From: Aminobacter anthyllidis
GTDB lineage: Bacteria; Pseudomonadota; Alphaproteobacteria; Rhizobiales; Rhizobiaceae
Direction: 5' to 3'
Assembly (NCBI RefSeq): GCF_018555685.1
Contig: NZ_JAFLWW010000002.1
Coordinates: forward strand, 372,001-436,000
DNA: 64,000 nucleotides
Below the pieces are notes generated by a model that was not told the DNA's origin, did not search any database, and saw only the letters and a program-made list of their open reading frames with translations. Positions 27,793 to 39,864 of this stretch are shown in pieces. Each line of letters starts with the position of its first letter. Within the stretch, counting starts at the first letter, position 1. The position numbers and the translations under genes were made by a program.

Positions 27793-29385
27793 CTAGTCCT
27801 TGCTGACGAAGCGCGAAGGATGAACGTCCATGACGTTCTCGTCGAAGCCCTTGATCTTGGGCGAAACGAGGTTCTTGTAGCTGTAGTAGAGCAGCGGGAT
27901 CTGGCCGACGTCATCGATCAGGATGCGTTCCGCGGCAGCCATTTCCTTCAGGCGTTCTTCCGGCTTGCCACCAGCGGCAGCTGCCTTGTTCATCGCCTCT
28001 TCAAACTTCGGGCTATCGTAGTTCGAGTAGTTGTTGCCCGAGGCCTTGCGTGAGATGCCGAGGAAGCTTTCCGGATCCTTGTAGTCCGCGATCCAGCCAG
28101 CACGAGCGACGTCAAAGTCACCCTTCTGCTCTAGATGACCGTAGTGGGTCTTGGTGTCGGTGTTGAGCAGGGTCACCTCAATGCCGAGCGGCTTGAGCTG
28201 TTCCTGGATCGCGACCGCCGTATTCTTGTGGTTCTCCGACGTGTTGTAGCGGATCTCCATCTTCAGCGGCTTGTCAGGACCGTAGCCGAGCTTCTCAAGG
28301 ACCTTCTTGGCTTCATCCTCGCGGTCGATCTGCGACTTGTCGGCGAAGGTCGCCAGTGCCGAAGTGTAGCCCTCGATACCGGGCGGGACCATCGAGTAAC
28401 CGGGGATCATCGAGTTCTGCCAGACCTTCTCGGCCAGGAAGTCGCGATCGATTGCCATCGACACTGCATTGCGCAGCTCGACATTGTCCCACGGGGCCTT
28501 GTCCGTCTTGATCGCGTAGTAGTAGGTGCCCAGATAGGCGCCGATACGCAGCTGATCGCCGAACTTGGCTTTCAGGTCAGCCATCTGCTCGGTCGGGATA
28601 TCGTCGTTGGAGTCGAGTTCGCCGGCCTCGAAGCGCTTGATGGCGGTCGAGCGGTCTTCCGTGGGGAAGTAGTTGACGGCGTCGAGCTTCACATTGGCGG
28701 CGTCATGGAACTTGGGGTTCTTGACGAGCTTGATGTGATCGTTCGGGACGAATTCTGCGAGCGTGAACGCGCCGTTTGAAACCAGGTTGCCCGCCTTGAT
28801 CCAGTCAGCGCCGAGCTTGTCGATCGCTGCCTTGTTCACCGGGTAGGTCGACTGGTGCGTCAGCATTTCAAGGAAGTACGGGGTCGGTGCCTTGAGGGTC
28901 ACTTCGAAGGTGTTGGCATCGATGGCCTTGACGCCGAGTTCCTCGGGCTTGGCCTTGCCGGTGTTCACTTCTTCGCCGTTCTTCACGACATAAAGCATCG
29001 AGGCATATTCGGCGCCGGTGGCCGGATCCTCAAGGCGACGGAAGGAGTAGACGAAGTCTTCGGCGGTAACCGGGCTGCCGTCCGACCAGGTAGCGCCCTG
29101 GCGAAGCTTGAAGGTGTAGACAGTGCCGTCATCCGAAACGGTCCAGCTCTCGGCTGCACCGGGAATGATTTCGGCATCCTTGTCCTGCATCACAAGACCC
29201 TCGAACAGGTCACGCAGGATGTGAGCTTCGTAGACGGTCGATGTCTTGTGCGGATCAAGCGATTCCGGATCGGCCGAATTGCCGCGATTAAAGACGACCT
29301 CCGCAAAAGCCGGAACGGACAACGCTCCAGTAGACAGCGCAAGCGTCGTAGCGAACACTGTCGCTTTCAGCATGTTCTTCAGCAT
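27793..29385 (-). CDS. oppA: peptide ABC transporter substrate-binding protein
   Basis: Periplasmic binding protein of family SBP_bac_5, 530 residues, with a Sec signal peptide (MLKNMLKATVFATTLALS, cleavage after VPAFA) and the family's early block GNSADPESLDPHK. Later landmarks are the DFVYSFRRLEDP region and QIPLLYYSYKN close to the C-terminus. The ATG at 29385 has a near-perfect SD (AGAAGGA) seven bases upstream. It is the first gene of the importer operon. The ligand cannot be told; fused ATPase plus this binding protein resembles transporters for oligopeptides and microcin-like compounds. Confidence 0.94.
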   Translation of the reverse strand: MLKNMLKATVFATTLALSTGALSVPAFAEVVFNRGNSADPESLDPHKTSTVYEAHILRDLFEGLVMQDKDAEIIPGAAESWTVSDDGTVYTFKLRQGATWSDGSPVTAEDFVYSFRRLEDPATGAEYASMLYVVKNGEEVNTGKAKPEELGVKAIDANTFEVTLKAPTPYFLEMLTHQSTYPVNKAAIDKLGADWIKAGNLVSNGAFTLAEFVPNDHIKLVKNPKFHDAANVKLDAVNYFPTEDRSTAIKRFEAGELDSNDDIPTEQMADLKAKFGDQLRIGAYLGTYYYAIKTDKAPWDNVELRNAVSMAIDRDFLAEKVWQNSMIPGYSMVPPGIEGYTSALATFADKSQIDREDEAKKVLEKLGYGPDKPLKMEIRYNTSENHKNTAVAIQEQLKPLGIEVTLLNTDTKTHYGHLEQKGDFDVARAGWIADYKDPESFLGISRKASGNNYSNYDSPKFEEAMNKAAAAGGKPEERLKEMAAAERILIDDVGQIPLLYYSYKNLVSPKIKGFDENVMDVHPSRFVSKD

Positions 29386-29508
29386 GTTTTCCTTCTCCCA
29401 AATAGGCGTGTTCCCCGTAAACACGGCCTCGCCTGGTTAGCGCCCGAATGCCGGATTTTTCCGGTTTCGTTGAGCGAGCCGGCGGCTCCCTACCGCCAGC
29501 GGTGGCTG

Positions 29509-29537
29509 ACACTAGACACGACAATTTTTATTTTCAA
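29509..29537 (-). promoter_or_regulatory. possible promoter of the peptide transporter operon
   Basis: On the minus strand TTGAAA (29532-29537) is followed after 17 bases by TAGTGT (29509-29514), 123 nt ahead of the oppA start, in an AT-rich stretch. Matches to the consensus are partial. Confidence 0.3.
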
Positions 29538-29574
29538 CACGACTCGTGCTCACCTAAAGTCAACTTGAGCGAGT

Positions 29575-31212
29575 TCAAACAAAGCGCCCGATAAAGTAAT
29601 CGAGCGGGGCCAAGGTGATACGGTCTTTTTCGACTTCACCTAACGCTCCGGGAAACTGTAGCGGGCTCACGCCGCCAAGCCTTGCCGGAACCGGCCATGA
29701 GGCATTTTTCTCGGAAAAGTTGAAGACGCACAGCAGCCGTTCGTCCCCCACCTCACGCACGAAAGCGAGCACGTCGCCCTCTGTATCCAGCAGGGAAATC
29801 GAGCCGTGGATAAGTACCGGAAGCATCCTGCGGGCCTCAAGCACTGCCCTGTAACGACACAGAACTGATTCCGCATCGTGCTGCTGGCGGTCGACGGCCA
29901 GGGCACGATGGGCGGCCGGAATCGGCAACCACGGCTTGCCGTCCGAAAAGCCGCCCTGTTCGGCCTGCGCCTCCCAGACCATTGGCGTGCGACACCCGTC
30001 GCGACCCTTGAAGCCTGGCCAGAAGCGGATGCCATAGGGATCGCGCAGGTCTTCGAAAGCGAGTTCGGCCTCTTCCAAGCCAAGCTCCTCACCCTGGTAG
30101 ATGCAGATCGAGCCGCGCAGGCAAGCAAGCAATGCAACCGAGAACTTCGCCACGGCCTCCGGATCGCCGCCAAGCCTCGTCCAGCGTGTGACGTGGCGGA
30201 TCACGTCGTGGTTGGAAAAAGCCCAGCAGACCCATCCGTCCGTCACCGCCGCTTCGAAATCGGCAATGCACTTGTGGACATGAGCGGCAGAGAATTTCGG
30301 GCCGAGCAGGTCGAACGTGTAGCACATGTGCAGCTTGTCGCCGCCCGACGTGTATGCCGCCACTGTCTGCAGCGATCGCTCGCCGTCTCCGACCTCGCCC
30401 ACGGAACTGCGATTGCCATATTCGTCGAGCAGCGCGCGAAAACGCTCGAGGAAGGCGATGTTTTCCGGCCGCGTCTTGTCGAACAGGTGGTCCTGGTACT
30501 CGTAAGGGTTAGGTTCCTCGTTCTTGCCCGCAATGCTCTTCGGCAGAGGCGGGTTGTCGCGCAGCCACTTGTCGTGGACGTAGAAATTCACCGTATCGAG
30601 CCTGAAGCCGTCGACGCCGCGATCGAGCCAGAAACGCACCGTTTCCAGCAGTGCGTCCTGCACTTCCGGATTGTGGAAATTGAGGTCAGGCTGCGAGGCG
30701 AGGAAGTTGTGCTGGTAATACTGCTTGCGCGTCGAATCCCATTCCCAGCCCGGACCGCCGAAGATCGACAGCCAGTTGTTCGGAGCCGTGCCGTCAGGCT
30801 TTGGCTGCGCCCAGACATACCAGTCGGCCTTGGGATTATCGCGGCTGGCCCGGCTTTCGACAAACCATGGATGTTTGTCGGAGGAATGCGACAGCACCTG
30901 GTCGATGATGATCTTCAGCCCGAGCCGATGGGCCTCTGATATCATGCTGTCAAAGTCTCCCATCGTGCCAAACATCGGATCGACAGCGCAATAATCTGAC
31001 ACGTCGTAGCCCATGTCGGCCATTGGCGACTTGAAGAAGGGCGACAGCCAGACGGCATCGACACCCAGCGAAGCGATGTGCGGTAAACGCCTGGTAATGC
31101 CGGCAAGGTCACCGCTGCCGTCGCCGGTGCTGTCCTGGAACGAGCGGGGATAGACCTGATAGATGACGCACCCGCGCCACCAGTCGGCGCCAGGCCTGGC
31201 TTGCTGGGTCAT
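29575..31212 (-). CDS. GH13 alpha-glucosidase in the glycogen operon
   Basis: Cytoplasmic hydrolase releasing glucose from the non-reducing ends of short alpha-glucans. 545 residues, typical of proteobacterial alpha-glucosidases. The nucleophile Asp is in GFRLDTVNF, the acid/base Glu in GEVGD, and the third carboxylate in FSNHD; the N-terminal DWWRGCVIYQVYPRSFQD is the family signature. It overlaps the glgX start by ATGA (31209-31212), so it is the last gene of the glg operon. Likely job: trimming the malto-oligosaccharides left by GlgP and GlgX. Trehalose-forming or sucrose-specific activity cannot be excluded from the fold alone. Confidence 0.92.
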   Translation of the reverse strand: MTQQARPGADWWRGCVIYQVYPRSFQDSTGDGSGDLAGITRRLPHIASLGVDAVWLSPFFKSPMADMGYDVSDYCAVDPMFGTMGDFDSMISEAHRLGLKIIIDQVLSHSSDKHPWFVESRASRDNPKADWYVWAQPKPDGTAPNNWLSIFGGPGWEWDSTRKQYYQHNFLASQPDLNFHNPEVQDALLETVRFWLDRGVDGFRLDTVNFYVHDKWLRDNPPLPKSIAGKNEEPNPYEYQDHLFDKTRPENIAFLERFRALLDEYGNRSSVGEVGDGERSLQTVAAYTSGGDKLHMCYTFDLLGPKFSAAHVHKCIADFEAAVTDGWVCWAFSNHDVIRHVTRWTRLGGDPEAVAKFSVALLACLRGSICIYQGEELGLEEAELAFEDLRDPYGIRFWPGFKGRDGCRTPMVWEAQAEQGGFSDGKPWLPIPAAHRALAVDRQQHDAESVLCRYRAVLEARRMLPVLIHGSISLLDTEGDVLAFVREVGDERLLCVFNFSEKNASWPVPARLGGVSPLQFPGALGEVEKDRITLAPLDYFIGRFV

Positions 31213-33238
31213 GGCTGATCTCCCTGGCTGTCGGCCGCAGGCCGTTCGATCGCAAATGCAACACTGCGCGCCGGCACGACGAAGCGCCCGCCGCTCGGCT
31301 TAGGTTCGCTCATCGCCGAAAGCCAATCGAAGGCCTTGCGCGCCGGCAGGGCGAAATTCGTTTCGCGCCGAGTGCCATTGATCATGACAGCGAGCCGGCC
31401 ACCGGCGACGTCGCCGTTTCCAAGCAGCATCGCCAGCCGGTGGCGGTCGGGTTCATGCCAGTTGGCGTCGCCCATCGGGCGACCAGCCTCGGTCAGCCAT
31501 TCGACGTCGAGCACCTGCGAGCCATCCACGGTCGCGCCTCGAAGGAAATCCAGTTGCGCCAGCGCAGGCACCTCTCGCCTCAGCCTGCCAAGGGCTGCCA
31601 CAAAGTCCTCCAGCGCGACGTCGCGGTGGGCCCAGTCGAGCCAGGTCAGTTCGTTGTCCTGGGCGTAGGCATTGTTGTTGCCGCGCTGGGTCCGGCCAAA
31701 CTCGTCGCCCGCTGTCAGCATGATGGCGCCGCGCGAAGCAAACAGCGTTGCCAGCAAGGCACGTATGTCGCGATCGCGCTCGGCGGCGATTTCACGATCG
31801 CCGCTCTCGCCCTCGACGCCGTTGTTCCAGGAAAAATTCTCGTTGTGGCCGTCGTGGTTGTGCTCGCCATTGGCCTCGTTGTGCTTGCGCTCGTAGCGGA
31901 CGATGTCGGCCAGCGTCATGCCGTCATGCGCGGCAACGAAGTTCACGGTTCGCGTTTGCGTGCCGCTACCAAAGGTGTCCGACGACCCAGCAAGGCGTGT
32001 CGCCAGGGCACCAACCATGCCGCGATCGCCGCGCCAAAACCGCCTGACGTCGTCGCGATAGCGGTCGTTCCACTCCAGGAATTTCTGGGGAAAGCCACCC
32101 AGCCGATAGCCATTGTGGCCGATGTCCCATGGCTCTGCGATGAGTATCCGGTCGCTTATGATCGCATCGGCCCTCATCGCCTGAAGCAGCGGCGCATCGG
32201 CGGTGAACTCCCCTCCAACCCGTCCCAGCACCGGAGCTAAATCAAAGCGGAAACCATCAACGCCGCCGTGAACGACGAAGTGCCTGAGGCTATCGAGGAT
32301 CAGTTTTCCCGCCACGGGGTGATCACAGGCGAGCGTGTTGCCGGTTCCGGTGTCGTTGGCATATCGACCGGGGTCCGCGATGGCCTCGCGATAATAGGCT
32401 CGATTGTCGAGACCGCGCAGCGACAGGGTCGGTCCGAGTTCATCACTTTCGGCGGTGTGATTGAAAACCAGATCGAGGATGACGCCAATGCCGGCGGCAT
32501 GCAGCGCAGCCGTCGTTTCGCGCAGGTCGGCCATGCCACCAGGCGCCAGGCGCGGGTCGAGCGCCATGAAGGTCACCGGATTGTAGCCCCAGGCATTGGT
32601 GAGACCCAGGCGCGGCAAATGGCGCTCATCCATGGTCGCCGTCACCGGCATCAACTCGACCGCCGACACCCCGAGCTTCAACAGATGTTCGATGACAGCG
32701 GGTTCGGCCAGAGCCCTGAGCGTGCCGCGAAGCTTCTTTGGAACGCCCGGATGCGCCATCGAAAAGGCCCGCACCGGAACTTCGTAGATCAGCCCGCTTG
32801 GTCGGAAAATCGGCGCCGCGGGTGGCACGACCTGAAGCGTGGTCGCCACCGCTTTCGGCATCAGTTGGGCCGTATCGCGGCCCTGCCCGCGTGGCGCAGC
32901 CAACCGGCCATCGTACCGATAGGCACGGTCGATGCTGGCGGCATATGGATCTACCAGCAGCTTGTCTGGATCAAACCAGAGGCCCTCGTTCGGCGCCCAT
33001 CGCCCATCGGCGCGGAAGCCGTAGCGGGTACCCTCGCCAAGCCCCGGAACCGACAGCGCGAAAACCCCCTCGCTCTCGCGCTGAAGCTCCAGCCGATCTG
33101 TTTCGGCCCTGCTGTCCGCGCCGAAGATCGACACCCACATGCGTTCAGCGGCACCGGACCAGGCGGCAAAGCGGATGCCGCTCTCGGTAACGGTCGCGCC
33201 GAACCGCGGCCGATATTCAGCCGCTGCGCCCATTGGCA

Positions 33239-33239
<1 letters not shown>
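31209..33239 (-). CDS. glgX: glycogen debranching enzyme GlgX
   Basis: Cleaves the alpha-1,6 branch linkages of phosphorylase-trimmed glycogen. 676 residues. An N-terminal CBM48/E-set domain (about 1-130) precedes the GH13 barrel. Nucleophile Asp in GFRFDLAPVLGR, acid/base Glu in LIAEPWDIG, and the HD pair in FVAAHDGMT are all present. Its start overlaps the pgm stop by one base (33239). A second Met two codons in (33233) could also be the start. It works with GlgP, which stalls near branch points. Confidence 0.94.
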
Positions 33240-34867
<1,628 letters not shown>

Positions 34868-36313
34868 TCAGGCATCCCTTTTTGAGAGAAGCATGCGGTA
34901 AAGTGCGGCATATTTCTGGGCGCTTCGATCCCAGGAGACATCCGATTTCATGCCCTGCCGCTGCAGCGAGGTCCAGCCGGCCGGATCGGCATAGAGCGCG
35001 TTGGCGCGAAGGATGGCATGGTGGAACGCGCCGGCATCTTCCGGCGTGAACTGGAAGCCGGTAGCGACACCGGCCGCGACCGCTGCCTCGTTGGCGTCGA
35101 TGACCGTATCAGCAAGTCCGCCGGTGCGGGCAACGATTGGCACGCAGCCATAACGCAGCCCATAGAGCTGGGTCAGTCCGCAGGGCTCAAACCGCGACGG
35201 GATCAAAATGCCGTCGGCGCCGCCCTGCAGCAGGTGCGACAGCCCCTCGTCATAACCGATGACGACGCCAACGCGGCCGCGATGGCGGTTCGCCGCGGCC
35301 AGCAGCGCACCTTCCAGTCCGGCATCGCCCGATCCCAGGATCGCCAGACGTGCGCCGGAGGCGACAACCGGATCGATGATCGACGCCAGGATGTCGATGC
35401 CCTTTTGCCAGGTCAGGCGGCTGACCACGCAATAGATCGGGCCGTCGTCGCGATCGAGCGTCATGCGCTCTTCGATAGCCCGCTTGTTGGCTTTGCGGCC
35501 CTTCAGGTTCTTTGCCGTGTAGGTCGCGGCGAGATGCTTGTCGGTCTCGGGGTTCCAGATATCGTCGTCGATGCCGTTGACGATGCCGTGCAGTTCGCCT
35601 GCGCGCAGGTTGATCAGCCCGTCGAGTCCCATGCCGAAGGCCGGCGACCTGATCTCCTGGGCATAGGTCGGGCTCACCGTGGTGATCGCCCATGCGGCTT
35701 GCAGCCCGGCCTTGAGAAAACCGACGCCGCCGTAATACTCGATGCCATCAAGCGCCATCGCCTGCTGCGGCAGTCCCAGCCCGGCAAAGATGCTGGAAGC
35801 AAACTGGCCCTGGAATGCCAGATTGTGGACGGTCATCACCGACGGGACATTCGCCGCCTCGCCGTAGCGCATGTAGGCGAGCGTCATTGCCGATTGCCAA
35901 TCATGCGCATGGACTATGTCGGGCTTGTAGTCCTTGAGCGCCCCGGCGGCGATATCGGCACCGACTCTACCCAACGCCGCAAAGCGCCGCCAGTTGTCCT
36001 GCCAGTCAGCACCCGTGGCGTCGCCATAGGGACCGCCCGGCCGGTCGAACAGATGCGGCGCGTCGAGCACCAGCATGTCGAGGCCGCCGATCTCGGCGGC
36101 ATGGAGCGCAGCCTTGCCGCCCTGCAGGACCGCGTATTGATGAAGCGCTTTCTTTTTCTTCAGCGCGCCCATCACGACAGGATAACCCGGCACCAGGCTG
36201 CGCGTCCTGACGCCGAGCCCGTTCAGTGCCTCCGGCAGAGCGCCGGTCACGTCGGCAAGCCCGCCGGTCTTGATCAGCGGGAAAATCTCGGGCGTGACCG
36301 AAAGCACCTGCAC
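34868..36313 (-). CDS. glgA: glycogen synthase
   Basis: Glycosyltransferase family 5 enzyme that adds glucose from ADP-glucose to alpha-1,4 chains. 481 residues. ADP-glucose-binding KTGGL has Lys15; the C-terminal E-x7-E type motif is in [18 protein letters not shown]. The start is a GTG at 36313 with SD CTGGAG; the reading begins [18 protein letters not shown], the exact family N-terminus, so an ATG further in would remove the substrate site. Three bases separate it from the glgC stop. Confidence 0.96.
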   Translation of the reverse strand: MQVLSVTPEIFPLIKTGGLADVTGALPEALNGLGVRTRSLVPGYPVVMGALKKKKALHQYAVLQGGKAALHAAEIGGLDMLVLDAPHLFDRPGGPYGDATGADWQDNWRRFAALGRVGADIAAGALKDYKPDIVHAHDWQSAMTLAYMRYGEAANVPSVMTVHNLAFQGQFASSIFAGLGLPQQAMALDGIEYYGGVGFLKAGLQAAWAITTVSPTYAQEIRSPAFGMGLDGLINLRAGELHGIVNGIDDDIWNPETDKHLAATYTAKNLKGRKANKRAIEERMTLDRDDGPIYCVVSRLTWQKGIDILASIIDPVVASGARLAILGSGDAGLEGALLAAANRHRGRVGVVIGYDEGLSHLLQGGADGILIPSRFEPCGLTQLYGLRYGCVPIVARTGGLADTVIDANEAAVAAGVATGFQFTPEDAGAFHHAILRANALYADPAGWTSLQRQGMKSDVSWDRSAQKYAALYRMLLSKRDA

Positions 36314-36316
36314 CAG

Positions 36317-37579
36317 TTACAACTCCAGCCTGTTGATCATGTCCTGGGTGATCAGGCAGATGCCTTTCTCCGAGACGCGGAAACGCTTGGCGTCCAGCAC
36401 CGGATCCTCACCGACGACCAGTCCCTCGGGTATCTGCACACCATGGTCGATGACAACTCTCTTGAGCTGCGCGTTGCGACCGACGTGGCATGCCGGCAGC
36501 ATCACCACATCCTCGAGCGTCGAGTAGGAATTGATGCGTGCGCCGGTGAAGATCAGGCTGCGCTTGAGCGAGGCACCCGAGACGATGCAGTCGCCTGAAA
36601 CGAGGGAGGAAACAGCCGAACCGCGACGGCCGTCCTCGTCGTGGACAAATTTCGCCGGCGGCGTCAGCTCGGAATAGGTCCAGATCGGCCAGTCGCGGTC
36701 ATAGAGGTCGAGTTCGGGCGTGATATCGGTCAGGTCGATGTTAGCTTCCCAATAGGCGTCGACGGTACCAACGTCGCGCCAGTAGGCTTCGCCTTCCGTG
36801 CTGGCGCGAACGCAGGATTTGGCGAAGCGGTGGGCAACGGCTTTGCCGTGCTGGACGATGTAGGGAATGATGTCCTTGCCGAAGTCGCGGCTCGAATCCG
36901 GCTCGGCGGCGTCACGGCGCAGCTGTTCCATCAAGAACTTGGTCTTGAAGACATAGATACCCATCGAGGCGAGCGCAAAATCGGGCTTGTCGGGAATGCC
37001 TGGCGGATCTGCCGGCTTTTCGATGAAGGAAATGATGTTGTCCTTCTTGTCGACATGCATCACGCCGAAACCGACCGCTTCCATGCGCGGCACCTCGAGG
37101 CAGCCGACGGTGACGTCGGCACCGGCGTCGACGTGCTGGCGCAGCATCAGCTCGTAGTCCATCTTGTAGATGTGGTCGCCAGCCAGGATGACCATGTATT
37201 CGGGGCCGTAGGCCTCGATGATGTCGATGTTCTGGTAGACAGCGTCGGCGGTGCCTTCATACCACTGCGTCTCCGAGACGCGCTGGCTCGCCGGCAGGAT
37301 GTCGAAACTCTCGTTTCGCTCCGGCCTGAGGAAGTTCCAGCCGCGCTGCAGATGGCGGATCAGCGAGTGCGCCTTGTACTGGGTGGCGACGCCGAGGCGG
37401 CGGATGCCCGAGTTCAGCGCGTTGGATAGCGCAAAATCGATGATGCGCGTCTTGCCGCCGAAATAGACCGCCGGCTTGGCGCGCCGGTCGGTCAGTTCCT
37501 TGAGCCGGCTGCCGCGCCCGCCCGCCAGCACATAGGCCATTGCATCGCGCGCCAGCGGCTGGTTTCTCTTGATTTCCAT
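36317..37579 (-). CDS. glgC: glucose-1-phosphate adenylyltransferase
   Basis: Makes ADP-glucose, the committed step of glycogen synthesis. 420 residues. Nucleotide-binding LAGGRGSRL at residues 18-26, [13 protein letters not shown] just after, catalytic-domain FIEKP, and the C-terminal left-handed beta-helix. In rhizobial enzymes fructose-6-P and pyruvate activate and AMP inhibits; the N-terminal arginine cluster ([10 protein letters not shown]) that forms the activator region is present. SD GGGAGGG lies six bases before the ATG. Confidence 0.96.
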   Translation of the reverse strand: MEIKRNQPLARDAMAYVLAGGRGSRLKELTDRRAKPAVYFGGKTRIIDFALSNALNSGIRRLGVATQYKAHSLIRHLQRGWNFLRPERNESFDILPASQRVSETQWYEGTADAVYQNIDIIEAYGPEYMVILAGDHIYKMDYELMLRQHVDAGADVTVGCLEVPRMEAVGFGVMHVDKKDNIISFIEKPADPPGIPDKPDFALASMGIYVFKTKFLMEQLRRDAAEPDSSRDFGKDIIPYIVQHGKAVAHRFAKSCVRASTEGEAYWRDVGTVDAYWEANIDLTDITPELDLYDRDWPIWTYSELTPPAKFVHDEDGRRGSAVSSLVSGDCIVSGASLKRSLIFTGARINSYSTLEDVVMLPACHVGRNAQLKRVVIDHGVQIPEGLVVGEDPVLDAKRFRVSEKGICLITQDMINRLEL

Positions 37580-37593
37580 GGCACCCTCCCTGC

Positions 37594-39810
37594 TCAGTCC
37601 GCCACAAATTCCAGCATGATCGTCGCCAGCGGCGGCAGAAGCAGCGTCGCTGCTGCTCCTCCTCCATCCGTCGGCCGTGCGGTGACCACGCCGCTGTTAC
37701 CCTTGCCCGACCCGCCATATTCGAGCGCGTCGGAGTTGAAGATTTCCCGCCATGTGCCGGCCTTTGGCAGCGGCACGCGATAATTGTCGCGCGGCACCGG
37801 CGTGAAGCTGGAGATGACGGCGATCGGCGCGCCGCCAGGCGCCTTGCGTAGCCAGGCAAAGACCGAATTCGCAGCATCATCGGCGATCAGCCACTCAAAG
37901 CCTTCCGGTTCGCAGTCGCGGGCGTGCAGCGCCGGGCGAGAGCGATAGAGATAGTTGAGATCGCGCACCAGCTGCCAGACACCGCGATGCGGGGCGAAGT
38001 CGAGCAGGTTCCAGTCGAGCGCTCTTGCCTCGCTCCATTCCGCGCGCTGGGCAAATTCCTGGCCCATGAACAGGAGCTTCTTGCCGGGATAGCCCCACAT
38101 GAAGGCGTAGTAGGCGCGCAGCGTCGCGAACTTCTGCCAGTCGTCGCCCGCCATCTTGGTCAGCAGCGTGCCTTTGCCATGCACGACCTCGTCATGGGAC
38201 AGCGGCAGGACGAAATTCTCGCTGAAGGCGTAAAGCAGCCCGAAGGTGATTTCGTTGTGGTGATGCTTGCGGTGCACCGGCTCCTTGGACAAGTACTCCA
38301 GCGTGTCGTGCATGAAGCCCATGTTCCATTTGAAGCCGAAACCAAGCCCGCCCTCATGCACCGGCTGCGACACTTTGGGCCATGAAGTCGACTCTTCCGC
38401 GATCGTCATGACGCCGGGATGGGCGCCATAGACGGCGGCATTCATCTTCTGCAGGAAGCGAACCGATTCCAGGTTTTCGCGGCCACCGAACTCGTTGGGG
38501 ATCCACTCGCCTTCCTTGCGCGAGTAGTCGAGGTAGAGCATCGACGCCACGGCATCCACGCGTAACCCGTCGACATGGTACTTCTCTGCCCAGAACAGCG
38601 CGTTGTTGACGAGGAACGATACCACCTCGCGCCTACCAAAATTGTAGATCGCGGTATTCCAGTCGGGATGGAAGCCCTGGCGCGGGTCGGCATGCTCGTA
38701 GAGCGCCGTTCCGTCGAAATGCGCCAGCCCATGCTCGTCGACAGGAAAATGCGCCGGCACCCAGTCGAGGATCACGCTGATACCGGCGCGATGGGCGCCG
38801 TCGACGAAACGGGCAAAGCCCTCGGGTTCGCCGAACCGGGCGGACGGCGCATAGAGCCCCGTCGTCTGGTAACCCCAGGACGGGTCATAGGGGTGCTCGG
38901 AGATCGGCATGAACTCGATATGGGTAAAGCCTGTCTCGACAGCATAAGGGATCAGCCGATCGGCCATTTCGTCCCACGACAGGAACGTGCCGTCGTCGCG
39001 GCGCTGCCACGAGCCGGCATGCACCTCATAGATGCTGATCGGCTCACGCCGATGGTCGGCCGCTCGCCAGTGAGCGCGATGCTTGTCATCGCCCCATTCA
39101 TGCGCAGGCGGCATGTCCGTCACCGACGCGGTCGCCGGCCTGAACTCCGAGCGGATGGCATAGGGGTCCGCCTTGAGCGGCAGCCGCACGCCCCGGGCAC
39201 CGATCAGTTCAAACTTGTAGGGGCGGCCCGGTCCGATGTCGGGGATAAAGATTTCCCAGATGCCGGTATCCTGGCGTAACCGCATCGGATGGCGGCGGCC
39301 GTCCCAGTCGTTGAAATCGCCAACCACCGAGACGCGATGCGCGTTGGGAGCCCAGACCGCGAAGTGAACGCCATCGACGCCTTCGTGCGAAATCAGATGC
39401 GCGCCCATCTTGTCGAACAGCCGGAGATGCGAGCCCTCCGAGATGAAATAGTCATCCATCGGCCCAAGCACCGGGCCGAAGCTGTAAGGGTCGGTGAGCC
39501 ACCAGTCGCCGCCTGAATTGCGGGCATGGTAGCGCAGCGGCTGGCGCTTGCGGATGGTGAGCTTGCCTTCGAAGAAACTGGTATCGTTGCGGCGCACAAG
39601 CTCGCCGCAGACCTTGCCCTCGAGCGTGTGAGCAGTCACCGTTTCGGCATGCGGCACGAAGCAACGCGCAAGAAAACCCCTGCCAGACTGCTGGAGCCCC
39701 AGCACCGCGAACGGATCGCCATGGGTGCCGTTCACGATCGCCTCGATATCGCCATCCGTGGCTCTGTCGAGCTCCGGTTTCGTTTCGACGGCCGCGCCGG
39801 GCTTCAGCAT
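37594..39810 (-). CDS. glgB: 1,4-alpha-glucan branching enzyme
   Basis: Introduces alpha-1,6 branches. 738 residues, the long two-CBM form. Domain order: N1 CBM48-like (about 20-110), second CBM48 (about 130-220), GH13 barrel, C-terminal beta domain. Catalytic Asp in [17 protein letters not shown], Glu in [12 protein letters not shown] and the HD pair in [11 protein letters not shown] are present. 14 nt before glgC and 54 nt after glgP. All sequence blocks of active GlgB are intact. Confidence 0.96.
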   Translation of the reverse strand: MLKPGAAVETKPELDRATDGDIEAIVNGTHGDPFAVLGLQQSGRGFLARCFVPHAETVTAHTLEGKVCGELVRRNDTSFFEGKLTIRKRQPLRYHARNSGGDWWLTDPYSFGPVLGPMDDYFISEGSHLRLFDKMGAHLISHEGVDGVHFAVWAPNAHRVSVVGDFNDWDGRRHPMRLRQDTGIWEIFIPDIGPGRPYKFELIGARGVRLPLKADPYAIRSEFRPATASVTDMPPAHEWGDDKHRAHWRAADHRREPISIYEVHAGSWQRRDDGTFLSWDEMADRLIPYAVETGFTHIEFMPISEHPYDPSWGYQTTGLYAPSARFGEPEGFARFVDGAHRAGISVILDWVPAHFPVDEHGLAHFDGTALYEHADPRQGFHPDWNTAIYNFGRREVVSFLVNNALFWAEKYHVDGLRVDAVASMLYLDYSRKEGEWIPNEFGGRENLESVRFLQKMNAAVYGAHPGVMTIAEESTSWPKVSQPVHEGGLGFGFKWNMGFMHDTLEYLSKEPVHRKHHHNEITFGLLYAFSENFVLPLSHDEVVHGKGTLLTKMAGDDWQKFATLRAYYAFMWGYPGKKLLFMGQEFAQRAEWSEARALDWNLLDFAPHRGVWQLVRDLNYLYRSRPALHARDCEPEGFEWLIADDAANSVFAWLRKAPGGAPIAVISSFTPVPRDNYRVPLPKAGTWREIFNSDALEYGGSGKGNSGVVTARPTDGGGAAATLLLPPLATIMLEFVAD

Positions 39811-39864
39811 GTTTCGGTGTCCCCTCCCAGGGTTTCTTCGGCGAGGTCAGTTCATGCAATCACA

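Noticed and set aside
29538-29548. CACGACTCGTG palindrome near the glg operon end
   Set aside because: Short arms and no T-run on the required strand; not a terminator.
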